DNA of 5,188 nt from Acidocella sp. (GTDB lineage Bacteria; Pseudomonadota; Alphaproteobacteria; Acetobacterales; Acetobacteraceae), in NCBI GenBank assembly GCA_029077775.1, contig JAQNCU010000236.1:1-5188 (forward strand), written 5' to 3'. The number at the start of each line of letters is the position of its first letter. The first letter of the stretch is position 1. Below the pieces are notes generated by a model, which worked only from the letters and a program-made list of their open reading frames with translations, did not search any database and was not told the DNA's origin. Shown piece after piece: positions 1 through 5,188 of the stretch. The translations under genes were made by a program, and so were the position numbers.

Positions 1-2
1 AC

Positions 3-275
3 GCCGATGCGGCACTCGTCGAGCAGATCCGCAACCAGGCGGTGGGCGATTCGCCGCTCTCGGGCATCGCCAATCTGTTGATCTTCCCGAACATCGACGC
101 TGCCAATATCGCGTTCAATCTGGTTATGGCGAGCGGGGAGGGGGTAACCGTGGGGCCGATTTTGCTTGGCTTGTCGAAGCCGTTGCATATCGCGGTCCCG
201 AGCGTGACGGCGCGCGGGTTGGCGAATATCTCGGCGGTGGCGGCGATGGAGGCCGGGCTGGCGCAAGTAAAATAG
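3..275 (+). CDS. maeB: NADP-dependent malic enzyme, C-terminal end (partial)
   Basis: This is the 3' end of a rightward gene that enters from outside the window; 90 residues are readable in frame before the TAG stop. The sequence matches the end of the phosphotransacetylase-like domain of long bacterial malic enzymes: the run FPNIDAANIAFNLV, then VGPILLGLSKPLHI, then PSVTARGLANISAVAAMEA. In this family an N-terminal malic domain oxidatively decarboxylates malate to pyruvate in the cytosol, making NADPH, while the C-terminal domain is thought to be regulatory and usually not an active acetyltransferase. The true N-terminus is off the window, so no start is assigned. A stand-alone phosphate acetyltransferase is the main alternative, but the HI..PSVTARG..N ending is more like malic enzyme. 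The stop lies 4 bases from the stop of the oppositely oriented lpxB. Confidence 0.8.
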   Translation, partial: ADAALVEQIRNQAVGDSPLSGIANLLIFPNIDAANIAFNLVMASGEGVTVGPILLGLSKPLHIAVPSVTARGLANISAVAAMEAGLAQVK

Positions 276-279
276 GGCG

Positions 280-1416
280 CTACGCACAGCCCAAAATCGC
301 CGTGGCGGCGGCGGCGGAGGCCAGCCCGAAGGGGGCGCGCAGGCTGGCAAGGGCGGGCGGGAACCCCGCTTTCTGGCGGGTGGCGACACCAGGGTCTGTA
401 AGCAAAGCGTGCAACGTGGCGCATAAAATATCCGGCCTGCAGTCATTCTGGAGCAATTCTGGCACCAGAGCCTGACCGGCGAGAAGGTTGATCATCGCGA
501 CATGCGGGATTTTGATCAGGCGGCGGGCCATGAAGGCGCTGGCTGGGTTAACGCGATAGGTCACGGCCATTGGCACGCTCGCCATGGCAAGTTCCAGCGT
601 GGAGGTGCCTGATTTGGTGAGGGCCGCGTGCGCGCAGGCAAAGGCATCGTAACGCTCGGGCACGTCCCGCACGATGATCGGGCGGATTTGCCAGCCTTGG
701 GTTTGCGCGGCGACGGCATCGGCAATGCCGGGGGCGGCGGCCAAAACCGGGCATAAACCAGGGATTTTCGCGTTTAACAGCGCCATGGTCTGGCGGAACA
801 CAGGCAGTAACCGCGTGGTCTCAGAGGCACGCGAGCCAGGCATCAGCACCACGGGGGTGGCATCTGGGGCAAGGCCGTGCCGGCTGCGGAACCGCGCGGC
901 ATCGCCCTTATCCGCGCCCGATTCCAGCACCGGGTGGCCGACGAAAACCGGGTTCAACCCGTGCGGGGCGAAAAACGGGGGCTCAAAGGGCAGCAGGCAT
1001 AAAAGCTCGTCCCACAGGCCGGGAAAATGGCGCACACGCTCAGGCCGCCAGGCCCAGACCTGGGGGGCGACATAATGCACGCGCCTGATCCCCAGCTCGG
1101 CGATGGCTTTGAGCACGCGCAGACAAAAACCCGGGCTGTCGATGGTGACCACGATATCCGGGCGCGTGCGGGTGATCGCCTCAATGGTCTGGTTGATACG
1201 GCGTTTGATGGCAAAAACCCGGGGCAGGATTTCAGCGAGGCCCATCACCGCCAACTCCTGCATCGGGAAGATGCTCTCCAGCCCCTGCTCGGCCATGCGC
1301 GCACCGCCAATGCCGGCAACCGTGATGGCCGGGTTGGCCGCGCGCAGGCCAGCGATGAGGCGGCCACCCAGGACATCGCCGCTGGCCTCCCCCGCGATGA
1401 GGAAAATGCGGGTCAC
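280..1416 (-). CDS. lpxB: Lipid-A-disaccharide synthase LpxB
   Basis: A complete 378-residue glycosyltransferase of family GT19, close to the usual length of about 380. The enzyme acts at the inner face of the cytoplasmic membrane, joining UDP-2,3-diacylglucosamine to lipid X to form the lipid A disaccharide 1-phosphate and UDP. Visible family motifs: GEASGD at residues 9-14, IDSPGF at 92-97, YVAPQVWAW at 115-123, GHPVLE at 160-165, MPGSR at 192-196, the nucleotide-sugar region KSGTSTLE at 268-275, and the IPHVAMINLLAG...VPELLQNDC block at 303-326. The GTG start is chosen because it places the conserved RIFLIAGEASGD at the N-terminus; the frame stays open for 89 more codons upstream, but these overlap the hydrolase gene and resemble nothing. 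The start overlaps the upstream stop (GTGA) and has no clear Shine-Dalgarno, suggesting translational coupling. lpxB is more often beside lpxA, fabZ or lpxD; none is in view here. Confidence 0.96.
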   Translation of the reverse strand: MTRIFLIAGEASGDVLGGRLIAGLRAANPAITVAGIGGARMAEQGLESIFPMQELAVMGLAEILPRVFAIKRRINQTIEAITRTRPDIVVTIDSPGFCLRVLKAIAELGIRRVHYVAPQVWAWRPERVRHFPGLWDELLCLLPFEPPFFAPHGLNPVFVGHPVLESGADKGDAARFRSRHGLAPDATPVVLMPGSRASETTRLLPVFRQTMALLNAKIPGLCPVLAAAPGIADAVAAQTQGWQIRPIIVRDVPERYDAFACAHAALTKSGTSTLELAMASVPMAVTYRVNPASAFMARRLIKIPHVAMINLLAGQALVPELLQNDCRPDILCATLHALLTDPGVATRQKAGFPPALASLRAPFGLASAAAATAILGCA

Positions 1417-2279
1417 CCGAGGTCGATGATTGGCGCGGGCGGAATGGCGACAGGCCAGTCCCGATGGTTGAGCACGCCGCCATCGGCGCGGATGCGGTCG
1501 ATGGCGGTCAGATCGGCGGTGGCGAACAGCAAAGACGGCTCGTTCAAGGCCCCCATGGCGGCGACCCCGTTGGGCGGAAACCCATGGTCGCAGGGGGTAA
1601 AAAGGGCGGGGTAGCCATGGTTCGCGTCGATGATGGCGGACCAGGGGGCATGGCCGACCAGGGGGATGGTGGCGATGAAGCATTGGTTCTCAATTGCCCG
1701 GGCACGCGCCGAGAGCCGCACGCGGTTGAACCCGGCCTCGGCCTCGGTGGTGCTGGGCACCAGAATTAGTTTTGCACCGGCGGTGATTTGCGCGCGGACA
1801 TGCAGGGGAAATTCAGAATCATAGCAGATCGACACGCCGATGAGCCCGTGCGCGGTGCGGAACACGCAAGGCGGCGCGCCACCGGTGATGGTCCAATGCT
1901 CGGCCTCGAACCGGGTCATACATTGTTTGTCCTGAAAACCGATAATGCCCGTAGGGCCGATGAACGGCGCGCGATTATAAATGGCCTGGGCGCTACGCAT
2001 GGGTAGCGAGCCGCCAAGCACATAAAGCCCGTGGCGCATCGCGATGTCGCGCAGCGCGGCGATGAACGCATCCGCCTGGGCGGTGACAGTGGCGATTTCA
2101 ATTTCGACATCCGGGGCCGTGATGGAGGCCCCGGCGAGCACCATGGCGGCATATTCCGGCAAAGCCAGCAGATCCGCGCCGCCAAGCGATGCCTGTGCGG
2201 CCAGCCGGTCGATACGGGTCATAAAGGCCGCAAAGCTGGGCGGCGGGGAGACACCGAAGGCGGCGAGGGCGAGCCTCAC
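1413..2279 (-). CDS. Carbon-nitrogen hydrolase (nitrilase superfamily)
   Basis: A 288-residue cytosolic enzyme of the nitrilase / amidase / N-carbamoylase superfamily, which hydrolyses non-peptide C-N bonds through a Glu-Lys-Cys triad. All three residues can be placed: Glu42 in LALPEYA, Lys118 in GFQDKQCM, and the nucleophile Cys152 in VSICYDSEFP; Glu125 or Glu127 may be the usual second glutamate. Further family signatures are the N-terminal LALAAFGV strand, YNRAPFIGPTG at 101-111, and RARAIENQCFIA at 192-203. There is no signal peptide and length is normal for the family. The substrate cannot be read from sequence. The GTG start overlaps the GNAT stop (GTGA) and lacks a visible ribosome binding site, so it is probably translated by coupling; its own stop overlaps the lpxB start in the same way. 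The tight GNAT-hydrolase pairing suggests the two enzymes act on the same or related amine/amide compounds, which is inference. Confidence 0.92.
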   Translation of the reverse strand: MRLALAAFGVSPPPSFAAFMTRIDRLAAQASLGGADLLALPEYAAMVLAGASITAPDVEIEIATVTAQADAFIAALRDIAMRHGLYVLGGSLPMRSAQAIYNRAPFIGPTGIIGFQDKQCMTRFEAEHWTITGGAPPCVFRTAHGLIGVSICYDSEFPLHVRAQITAGAKLILVPSTTEAEAGFNRVRLSARARAIENQCFIATIPLVGHAPWSAIIDANHGYPALFTPCDHGFPPNGVAAMGALNEPSLLFATADLTAIDRIRADGGVLNHRDWPVAIPPAPIIDLG

Positions 2280-2857
2280 GGCAAAACCCGCGTCCAGAAC
2301 ATCAGGGTTTTCGGGCTCTCCGCCGCCGCCCCGATATCGCGCCAGGACATCTGGCAGGTCAGGGATTCCTGCCTTGTATAGCCGCGATGGATCCAGAATT
2401 CATCGAGCGGTTGATAATGTTGCGGGCAGTTTGGATGGTCCGCCGGGCGCTGTACGGCACAGAAGGCCGTGATGCTGTGACCCGTGGCGCGGGCCTGGGA
2501 CTCCCGCGCCGCGAAAAACGCAACGCCAATACCCTGGCCGCGATAGGGCGCTTCCAGCACGCTCTCACCGAAATAAAAAATCTTGGAGATGTCCATGCCC
2601 GCCTGGCGAAAGGGGTGCTGGATGTTCGCGGTCTCGGCCCGTAGCGGCAGGCACGTGGCGGCACCGACCACGCGGCCACCCGCACGGGCGATAATGATGG
2701 CGGCATCCGGCGCTGTGGCGTAGGTCTGCAGATAGGTCTTCTCGTACCCCATCGCGCCATCATACAGGTACGGATAGTCCCTGAAAACCGCGATGCGTAA
2801 GCCCGCGAGAGCGGGTAAATATGGCAGGATATCCACGCCTGTGAGCGTGGATATCAC
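2276..2857 (-). CDS. GNAT-family N-acetyltransferase
   Basis: A 193-residue GNAT acyltransferase, expected to move an acetyl group from acetyl-CoA to an amine; the substrate is unknown. The acetyl-CoA pyrophosphate loop (motif A) is clear as YRGQGIG at residues 105-111, preceded by the strand IFYFGESVL at 93-101. Other regions recalled from this subgroup are RIAVFRDYPYLYDG at 21-34, VVGAATCLPL at 63-72, the HRGY at 157-160, and a C-terminal SWRDIG...ESPKTLMFW. The GTG start is preferred because the conserved region begins soon after it; the open frame continues 30 codons upstream into the cytochrome gene without meaningful similarity. A second GTG seven codons downstream is an alternative. 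Only a weak GGG lies 5 bases ahead of the chosen start. A perfect hairpin covers codons 1-10. The gene follows the cytochrome stop by 10 bases and overlaps the hydrolase start by 4. Confidence 0.9.
   Translation of the reverse strand: MISTLTGVDILPYLPALAGLRIAVFRDYPYLYDGAMGYEKTYLQTYATAPDAAIIIARAGGRVVGAATCLPLRAETANIQHPFRQAGMDISKIFYFGESVLEAPYRGQGIGVAFFAARESQARATGHSITAFCAVQRPADHPNCPQHYQPLDEFWIHRGYTRQESLTCQMSWRDIGAAAESPKTLMFWTRVLP
2828..2855. repeat. Perfect 11-bp inverted repeat over the GNAT start
   Basis: The left arm GATATCCACGC (2828-2838) and right arm GCGTGGATATC (2845-2855) are exact reverse complements separated by the 6-base loop CTGTGA. On the leftward transcript this forms an 11-bp, all Watson-Crick stem whose first base is the last base of the GNAT GTG start codon and which extends through codon 10. 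The stem is not followed by a T-run (the next leftward bases are CTGCC), so it does not fit a standard intrinsic terminator. It could hide the start codon region, mark a processing point between the cytochrome and GNAT segments of the mRNA, or act as a DNA operator. The structure is seen; each role is inference. Confidence 0.85.
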
Positions 2858-2867
2858 TGGTACCCGT

Positions 2868-4517
2868 CTAGTTGCTGGCAACCGGCCCGTCGACCAGCGG
2901 CTCGGTGCTGGTGATGAAGGTATCCAGCGCCGCCTGCTTCTCGGCATGGGTTAGGCCAGCCTCATTGGCCACCACGGGGCAATAGGCCGCGACCAGATCG
3001 TTCGTAAGGTCGGCATTGCTGATGCTGCTATTGGCGGTGCGGATGGCCGAGATCAGCGCCCGGGTGCGGTTGGGCATGGTCTCAGGCGTGGCACCCTCAT
3101 AGATATCGAGCATATTGCTCCCCGGATCGGCGACGGAGGTTGGTCCACCCGCACCCGAGACATGCGGGCAACCAAATAGATCCGCCGCCTGGCTGGCCAT
3201 GGGCGGCACCACGGCAATGGCACGCAGCGCCATCACGTCTTTCGGTGAGGCATCGGGTAATGCGTTGTTGCCCCAGGCGGTGCGGACGTAATTTGCAACC
3301 CCCGCGATCTGCTCGTCAGACAGGCTGGCCGCGAAGGAGGGCATCGCCGGGCCGACACGCCACGGGGCAAGGCCGTTCAGCACCGCACCGATAATATTGG
3401 TCGGGACCGAGGCCATGACCGCATCATTACCCGCGAGGTTGGGGATGATGGTGCCCAGGCCGCCGCCGGTCTTGCCATGGCAACCCTGGCAGTTGGCGGC
3501 ATAGACCGTGGCGCCAAGTGCCACGGAGCGCGCGGCATCGGCCACCGCCGGTAAAGGGGCTGTGTCCTGCGGCTTGGTCTGGGTTTGCAGGTAATCAGCG
3601 ATGTCCTGCACATCCGACGGCGGCAACTGGCTCAGCGAATACTTCACGACCTCAGCCATCGGGCCGAAGGCCGAGCCTTTGTGCATATTGCCATCTTTGT
3701 ACAGATAATCTGTCAGGTCAGACGAGGACCAGCCGCCGACACCGTAATTTTTATCCGACGAGATGTTGGGCGCGTAATATGAATCAATCGGTGCACCCGC
3801 ATAAGCGCGGCTGAGTTCCAGCCCGCTCATAATGTTGCGCGGGGTATGGCACTCGCCACAATGGCCCAACGCCTCGGTCAGATAGGCACCGTTGACCATG
3901 GCGGGCGACCAGGACGGATTGATTTTCATCGGGCCTTCATGGAAGAACAATATACGCCAGCCCAGCAGCACCGGGCGCTGGTTGAAGGGGAAAGCCAGCG
4001 TGTTCGGCGTGGGCGCCACGTGCACCGGGGCGAGCGAGAACAGATACGCCTTTATTGCCATGACGTCGGCGTAAGAGAGTTTGGTGTACGAGGTAAATGG
4101 CATCGCCGGGTAGATGTAGTTCGGGAACACGACATAAGACCGGCCCGGGGCTTCGCCATAATGGATGGCGTCGTAGAACTGCTTATCCGTCCAGTTACCA
4201 ATGCCGGTTGTTTTGTCTGGCGTAATGTTGGGTGAGGCAAGGCCACCGAAGGGCGTGTTCAACACCAGCCCACCGGAATATGGCGCGTGGTTGGGGCCGG
4301 AATGGCAGGGCATGCAATCCGCCGCCGCGACCAGATATTTGCCGCGCGCGATAAGCGCCGCCGGGTCGGTGGGGGCGGTCAGGCTGGCGGCGGGGTAGCC
4401 GGTATTGTCATCGGCGATGGCAAGCCGGCTTAAGCCCACACCGCCCAATACCAAAGCCAGAATGGCGGTGGTGAATAAAACCCGGTGGCGGCGGAATGTC
4501 GGCAGTGCGATCGGCAT
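2868..4517 (-). CDS. Exported triheme cytochrome c, dehydrogenase cytochrome-subunit family, with extra C-terminal domain
   Basis: A 549-residue periplasmic cytochrome with three CxxCH heme sites: CMPCH at 68-72, CGECH at 220-224 and CQGCH at 343-347. Likely distal methionine ligands are in AMPF (Met139), GPMAEV (Met287) and AMPSF (Met392). Residues 1-35 are a Sec-type signal peptide: basic RRHR, hydrophobic VLFTTAILALVLGGVGL, and a probable cleavage after AIA before DDN. The order and spacing match the cytochrome subunit of membrane-bound alcohol, gluconate and sorbitol dehydrogenases, which passes electrons to ubiquinone or terminal oxidases. Those subunits usually end at roughly 470 residues; here about 110 residues follow the third heme domain, with two lone cysteines (450 and 513) and the motifs LFGCPHV, SNADLTNDLVAAYCPVV and GLTHAEKQAALD. 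No dehydrogenase subunit is in the window, so the partner is unknown. The ATG start has a weak AGGT 6 bases upstream. Confidence 0.93.
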   Translation of the reverse strand: MPIALPTFRRHRVLFTTAILALVLGGVGLSRLAIADDNTGYPAASLTAPTDPAALIARGKYLVAAADCMPCHSGPNHAPYSGGLVLNTPFGGLASPNITPDKTTGIGNWTDKQFYDAIHYGEAPGRSYVVFPNYIYPAMPFTSYTKLSYADVMAIKAYLFSLAPVHVAPTPNTLAFPFNQRPVLLGWRILFFHEGPMKINPSWSPAMVNGAYLTEALGHCGECHTPRNIMSGLELSRAYAGAPIDSYYAPNISSDKNYGVGGWSSSDLTDYLYKDGNMHKGSAFGPMAEVVKYSLSQLPPSDVQDIADYLQTQTKPQDTAPLPAVADAARSVALGATVYAANCQGCHGKTGGGLGTIIPNLAGNDAVMASVPTNIIGAVLNGLAPWRVGPAMPSFAASLSDEQIAGVANYVRTAWGNNALPDASPKDVMALRAIAVVPPMASQAADLFGCPHVSGAGGPTSVADPGSNMLDIYEGATPETMPNRTRALISAIRTANSSISNADLTNDLVAAYCPVVANEAGLTHAEKQAALDTFITSTEPLVDGPVASN

Positions 4518-4545
4518 GGCTGGACCTGTGGTTGCGTTGCGGCAT

Positions 4546-4575
4546 CTTATTTCGCCATATTTCGGAATCTATCAA
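4546..4575 (-). promoter_or_regulatory. Candidate sigma70-type promoter for the cytochrome gene
   Basis: In the 89-base gap between hisI and the cytochrome gene, the leftward strand carries TTGATA (4575-4570; five of six matches to TTGACA) and AATAAG (4551-4546; four of six to TATAAT) with an 18-base spacer. Transcription would begin near 4539, giving a short leader of about 20 bases before the ATG at 4517. This is the most AT-rich part of an otherwise GC-rich window, which supports a promoter, but the -10 element is weak. I see no convincing terminator hairpin after hisI, so read-through from ppk2-hisI is also possible. Confidence 0.45.
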
Positions 4576-4606
4576 GTGTGAGGCCCGGAGGTAATTCCCG
4601 TCCAGA

Positions 4607-4999
4607 TCAGGGCACGGTACCGCCGTAAAGCCGGGCCGGATCATGCAAAGGGGCGGCGATCTCAGCCGCTGCGCCGTCACGCAAAGCGGTGTAAAAGCAG
4701 CTTCGCCGCCCGGTGTGGCAGGCGACGCCTTTCTGATCGACGAGCAGCAACAGCGTGTCACCATCGCAATCCCACCGCAATTCGACCAGTTTCTGGGTTT
4801 GGCCGGAGCTTTCCCCCTTGCGCCAGAGTTTTTGTCGGCTGCGCGAAAAATAGCAGACCTGACCAGTGGCGATGGTCTCAGTAAGCGAGTCGTGGTTCAT
4901 CCAGGCCAACATCAGCACCTCACCGGTATCATGCTGCTGGGCGATGGCGGGGATCAGGCCGTCTTCATTGAAGATTAGCAGGTCGCTGATGTCGGTCAT
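4607..4999 (-). CDS. hisI: Phosphoribosyl-AMP cyclohydrolase HisI
   Basis: A complete 130-residue single-domain enzyme for the third step of histidine synthesis: it opens the adenine ring of phosphoribosyl-AMP to give ProFAR in the cytosol. Recognised motifs are LMLAWMN at residues 29-35, YFSRSRQKLWRKGESSGQ at 50-67, DCDGD at 77-81, and ACHTGRRSCF at 93-102. Cys78, Cys94 and Cys101 are the expected zinc ligands shared across the dimer, and Asp77, Asp79 and Asp81 the magnesium-binding acidic residues. There is no fused HisE (phosphoribosyl-ATP pyrophosphatase) domain; the protein ends shortly after the cyclohydrolase fold, as in many alphaproteobacteria where hisE is separate. The ATG start is supported by a strong GGAGGA site and overlaps the stop of the upstream polyphosphate kinase gene. 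No other his gene is nearby. Confidence 0.96.
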   Translation of the reverse strand: MTDISDLLIFNEDGLIPAIAQQHDTGEVLMLAWMNHDSLTETIATGQVCYFSRSRQKLWRKGESSGQTQKLVELRWDCDGDTLLLLVDQKGVACHTGRRSCFYTALRDGAAAEIAAPLHDPARLYGGTVP

Positions 5000-5188
5000 G
5001 GATCGCTTCCTCCACCAGCGGGGCGGATGAGTTTATCATCAACCGGGTGCGCTTTGGCACCGGGATAGTCAACGCGCGAGATGATATCGGCAATGACCGC
5101 GAGACGGCTGGGCTTTTTGTCATTCGCGTCAACCACCATCCAGGGCGCGGCGGCGATGTCCGAGGCCGCGAACATGGCATCGCGGGCG
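4996..5188 (-). CDS. ppk2: Polyphosphate kinase 2, C-terminal end (partial)
   Basis: This leftward frame enters from the right edge and gives 63 residues before a TGA stop. It begins ARDAMFAASDIAAAPWMVVDANDKK and continues PSRLAVIADIISRVDYP. This fits the C-terminal part of the PPK2 family, where a conserved M..AtDt..APW.vV..ddKk.aRLn.I..ll..i.Y pattern closes the P-loop kinase fold. PPK2 enzymes move phosphate between inorganic polyphosphate and nucleoside di- or monophosphates; which direction and nucleotide apply cannot be told without the Walker motifs off the window. A glycine-rich tail (RPAGGGSDP) follows the family domain, and its codons contain the ribosome binding site of hisI. The stop overlaps the hisI ATG by 4 bases (ATGA), implying cotranscription. 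The call rests on a short fragment. Confidence 0.8.
   Translation of the reverse strand, partial: ARDAMFAASDIAAAPWMVVDANDKKPSRLAVIADIISRVDYPGAKAHPVDDKLIRPAGGGSDP
5008..5013 (-). promoter_or_regulatory. Strong Shine-Dalgarno for hisI
   Basis: GGAGGA on the leftward strand lies 8 bases before the hisI ATG, an optimal spacing. It sits inside the last codons of ppk2 (the Gly-Gly-Gly stretch), so hisI can start independently as well as by coupling. It fixes the ATG at 4999 as the hisI start and is the only strong ribosome binding site seen in the window. Confidence 0.8.

Noticed and set aside
1027..1614. Long open frame on the plus strand opposite lpxB and the hydrolase (195 codons)
   Set aside because: It is a low-complexity shadow of high-GC coding sequence on the other strand, with no recognisable motif and no ribosome binding site.
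1417..1683. Extended N-terminus for LpxB, since its frame stays open 89 codons upstream of the GTG
   Set aside because: The extra residues are rich in Arg/His/Pro, read out of frame through the hydrolase gene and show no similarity to the family; the conserved LpxB N-terminus begins right at the GTG.
2828..2855. The hairpin as a Rho-independent terminator of the cytochrome transcript
   Set aside because: No run of T follows the stem on the leftward strand, and three tightly coupled genes follow, so a standard terminator call is not supported.
3162..3170. Possible fourth heme site at Cys450-Pro-His452 of the cytochrome
   Set aside because: The sequence is GCPHV, lacking the CxxCH pair of cysteines; only three true heme motifs are present.
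4643..4978. Plus-strand open frame of 111 codons opposite hisI
   Set aside because: It is the antisense shadow of hisI, which has all its catalytic motifs on the other strand.
4965..5180. Open frame of 71 codons on the minus strand overlapping the hisI start
   Set aside because: It is out of frame with the PPK2-like reading, has an Arg/Pro/Ser-rich composition typical of a shadow, and would overlap hisI by about 35 bases.

Overview
The window looks like a piece of the chromosome of a high-GC, Gram-negative proteobacterium. It carries lipid A synthesis (lpxB), a periplasmic triheme cytochrome c and compact overlapping genes. The cytochrome belongs to the alcohol / gluconate / sorbitol dehydrogenase cytochrome-subunit family typical of acetic acid bacteria, so an alphaproteobacterium of the Acetobacteraceae type is the best guess. 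This is inference from gene content and style, not from a marker gene. There is no sign of phage, transposon, CRISPR, tRNA or rRNA.

Layout: the left end holds the last 90 codons of a rightward gene, most likely the NADP-dependent malic enzyme maeB (phosphotransacetylase-like C-terminal domain). Everything else reads leftward. In transcription order from the right edge: (1) the C-terminal 63 codons of a polyphosphate kinase 2; (2) hisI, phosphoribosyl-AMP cyclohydrolase, joined to it by an ATGA overlap; (3) an 89-base gap with a plausible sigma70-type promoter; (4) a 549-residue exported triheme cytochrome c with an unusual C-terminal extension of about 110 residues; (5) after a 10-base gap and a perfect 11-bp hairpin across its start, a GNAT acetyltransferase; (6) a nitrilase-superfamily carbon-nitrogen hydrolase joined to it by a GTGA overlap; (7) lpxB, lipid-A-disaccharide synthase, joined by a second GTGA overlap. 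lpxB and the malic enzyme gene converge with only 4 bases between their stop codons. No stretch over 300 bases lacks a gene.

How the genes fit together: the leftward set forms two tight units, ppk2-hisI and cytochrome-GNAT-hydrolase-lpxB, the second probably with its own promoter. The members come from unrelated pathways: phosphate/nucleotide metabolism, histidine synthesis, periplasmic electron transfer, an uncharacterised small-molecule modification pair, and outer-membrane biogenesis. The points most worth a second look are the coupled GNAT/hydrolase pair of unknown substrate, the cytochrome with an extra C-terminal domain and no dehydrogenase partner in view, and the hairpin at the cytochrome/GNAT junction.
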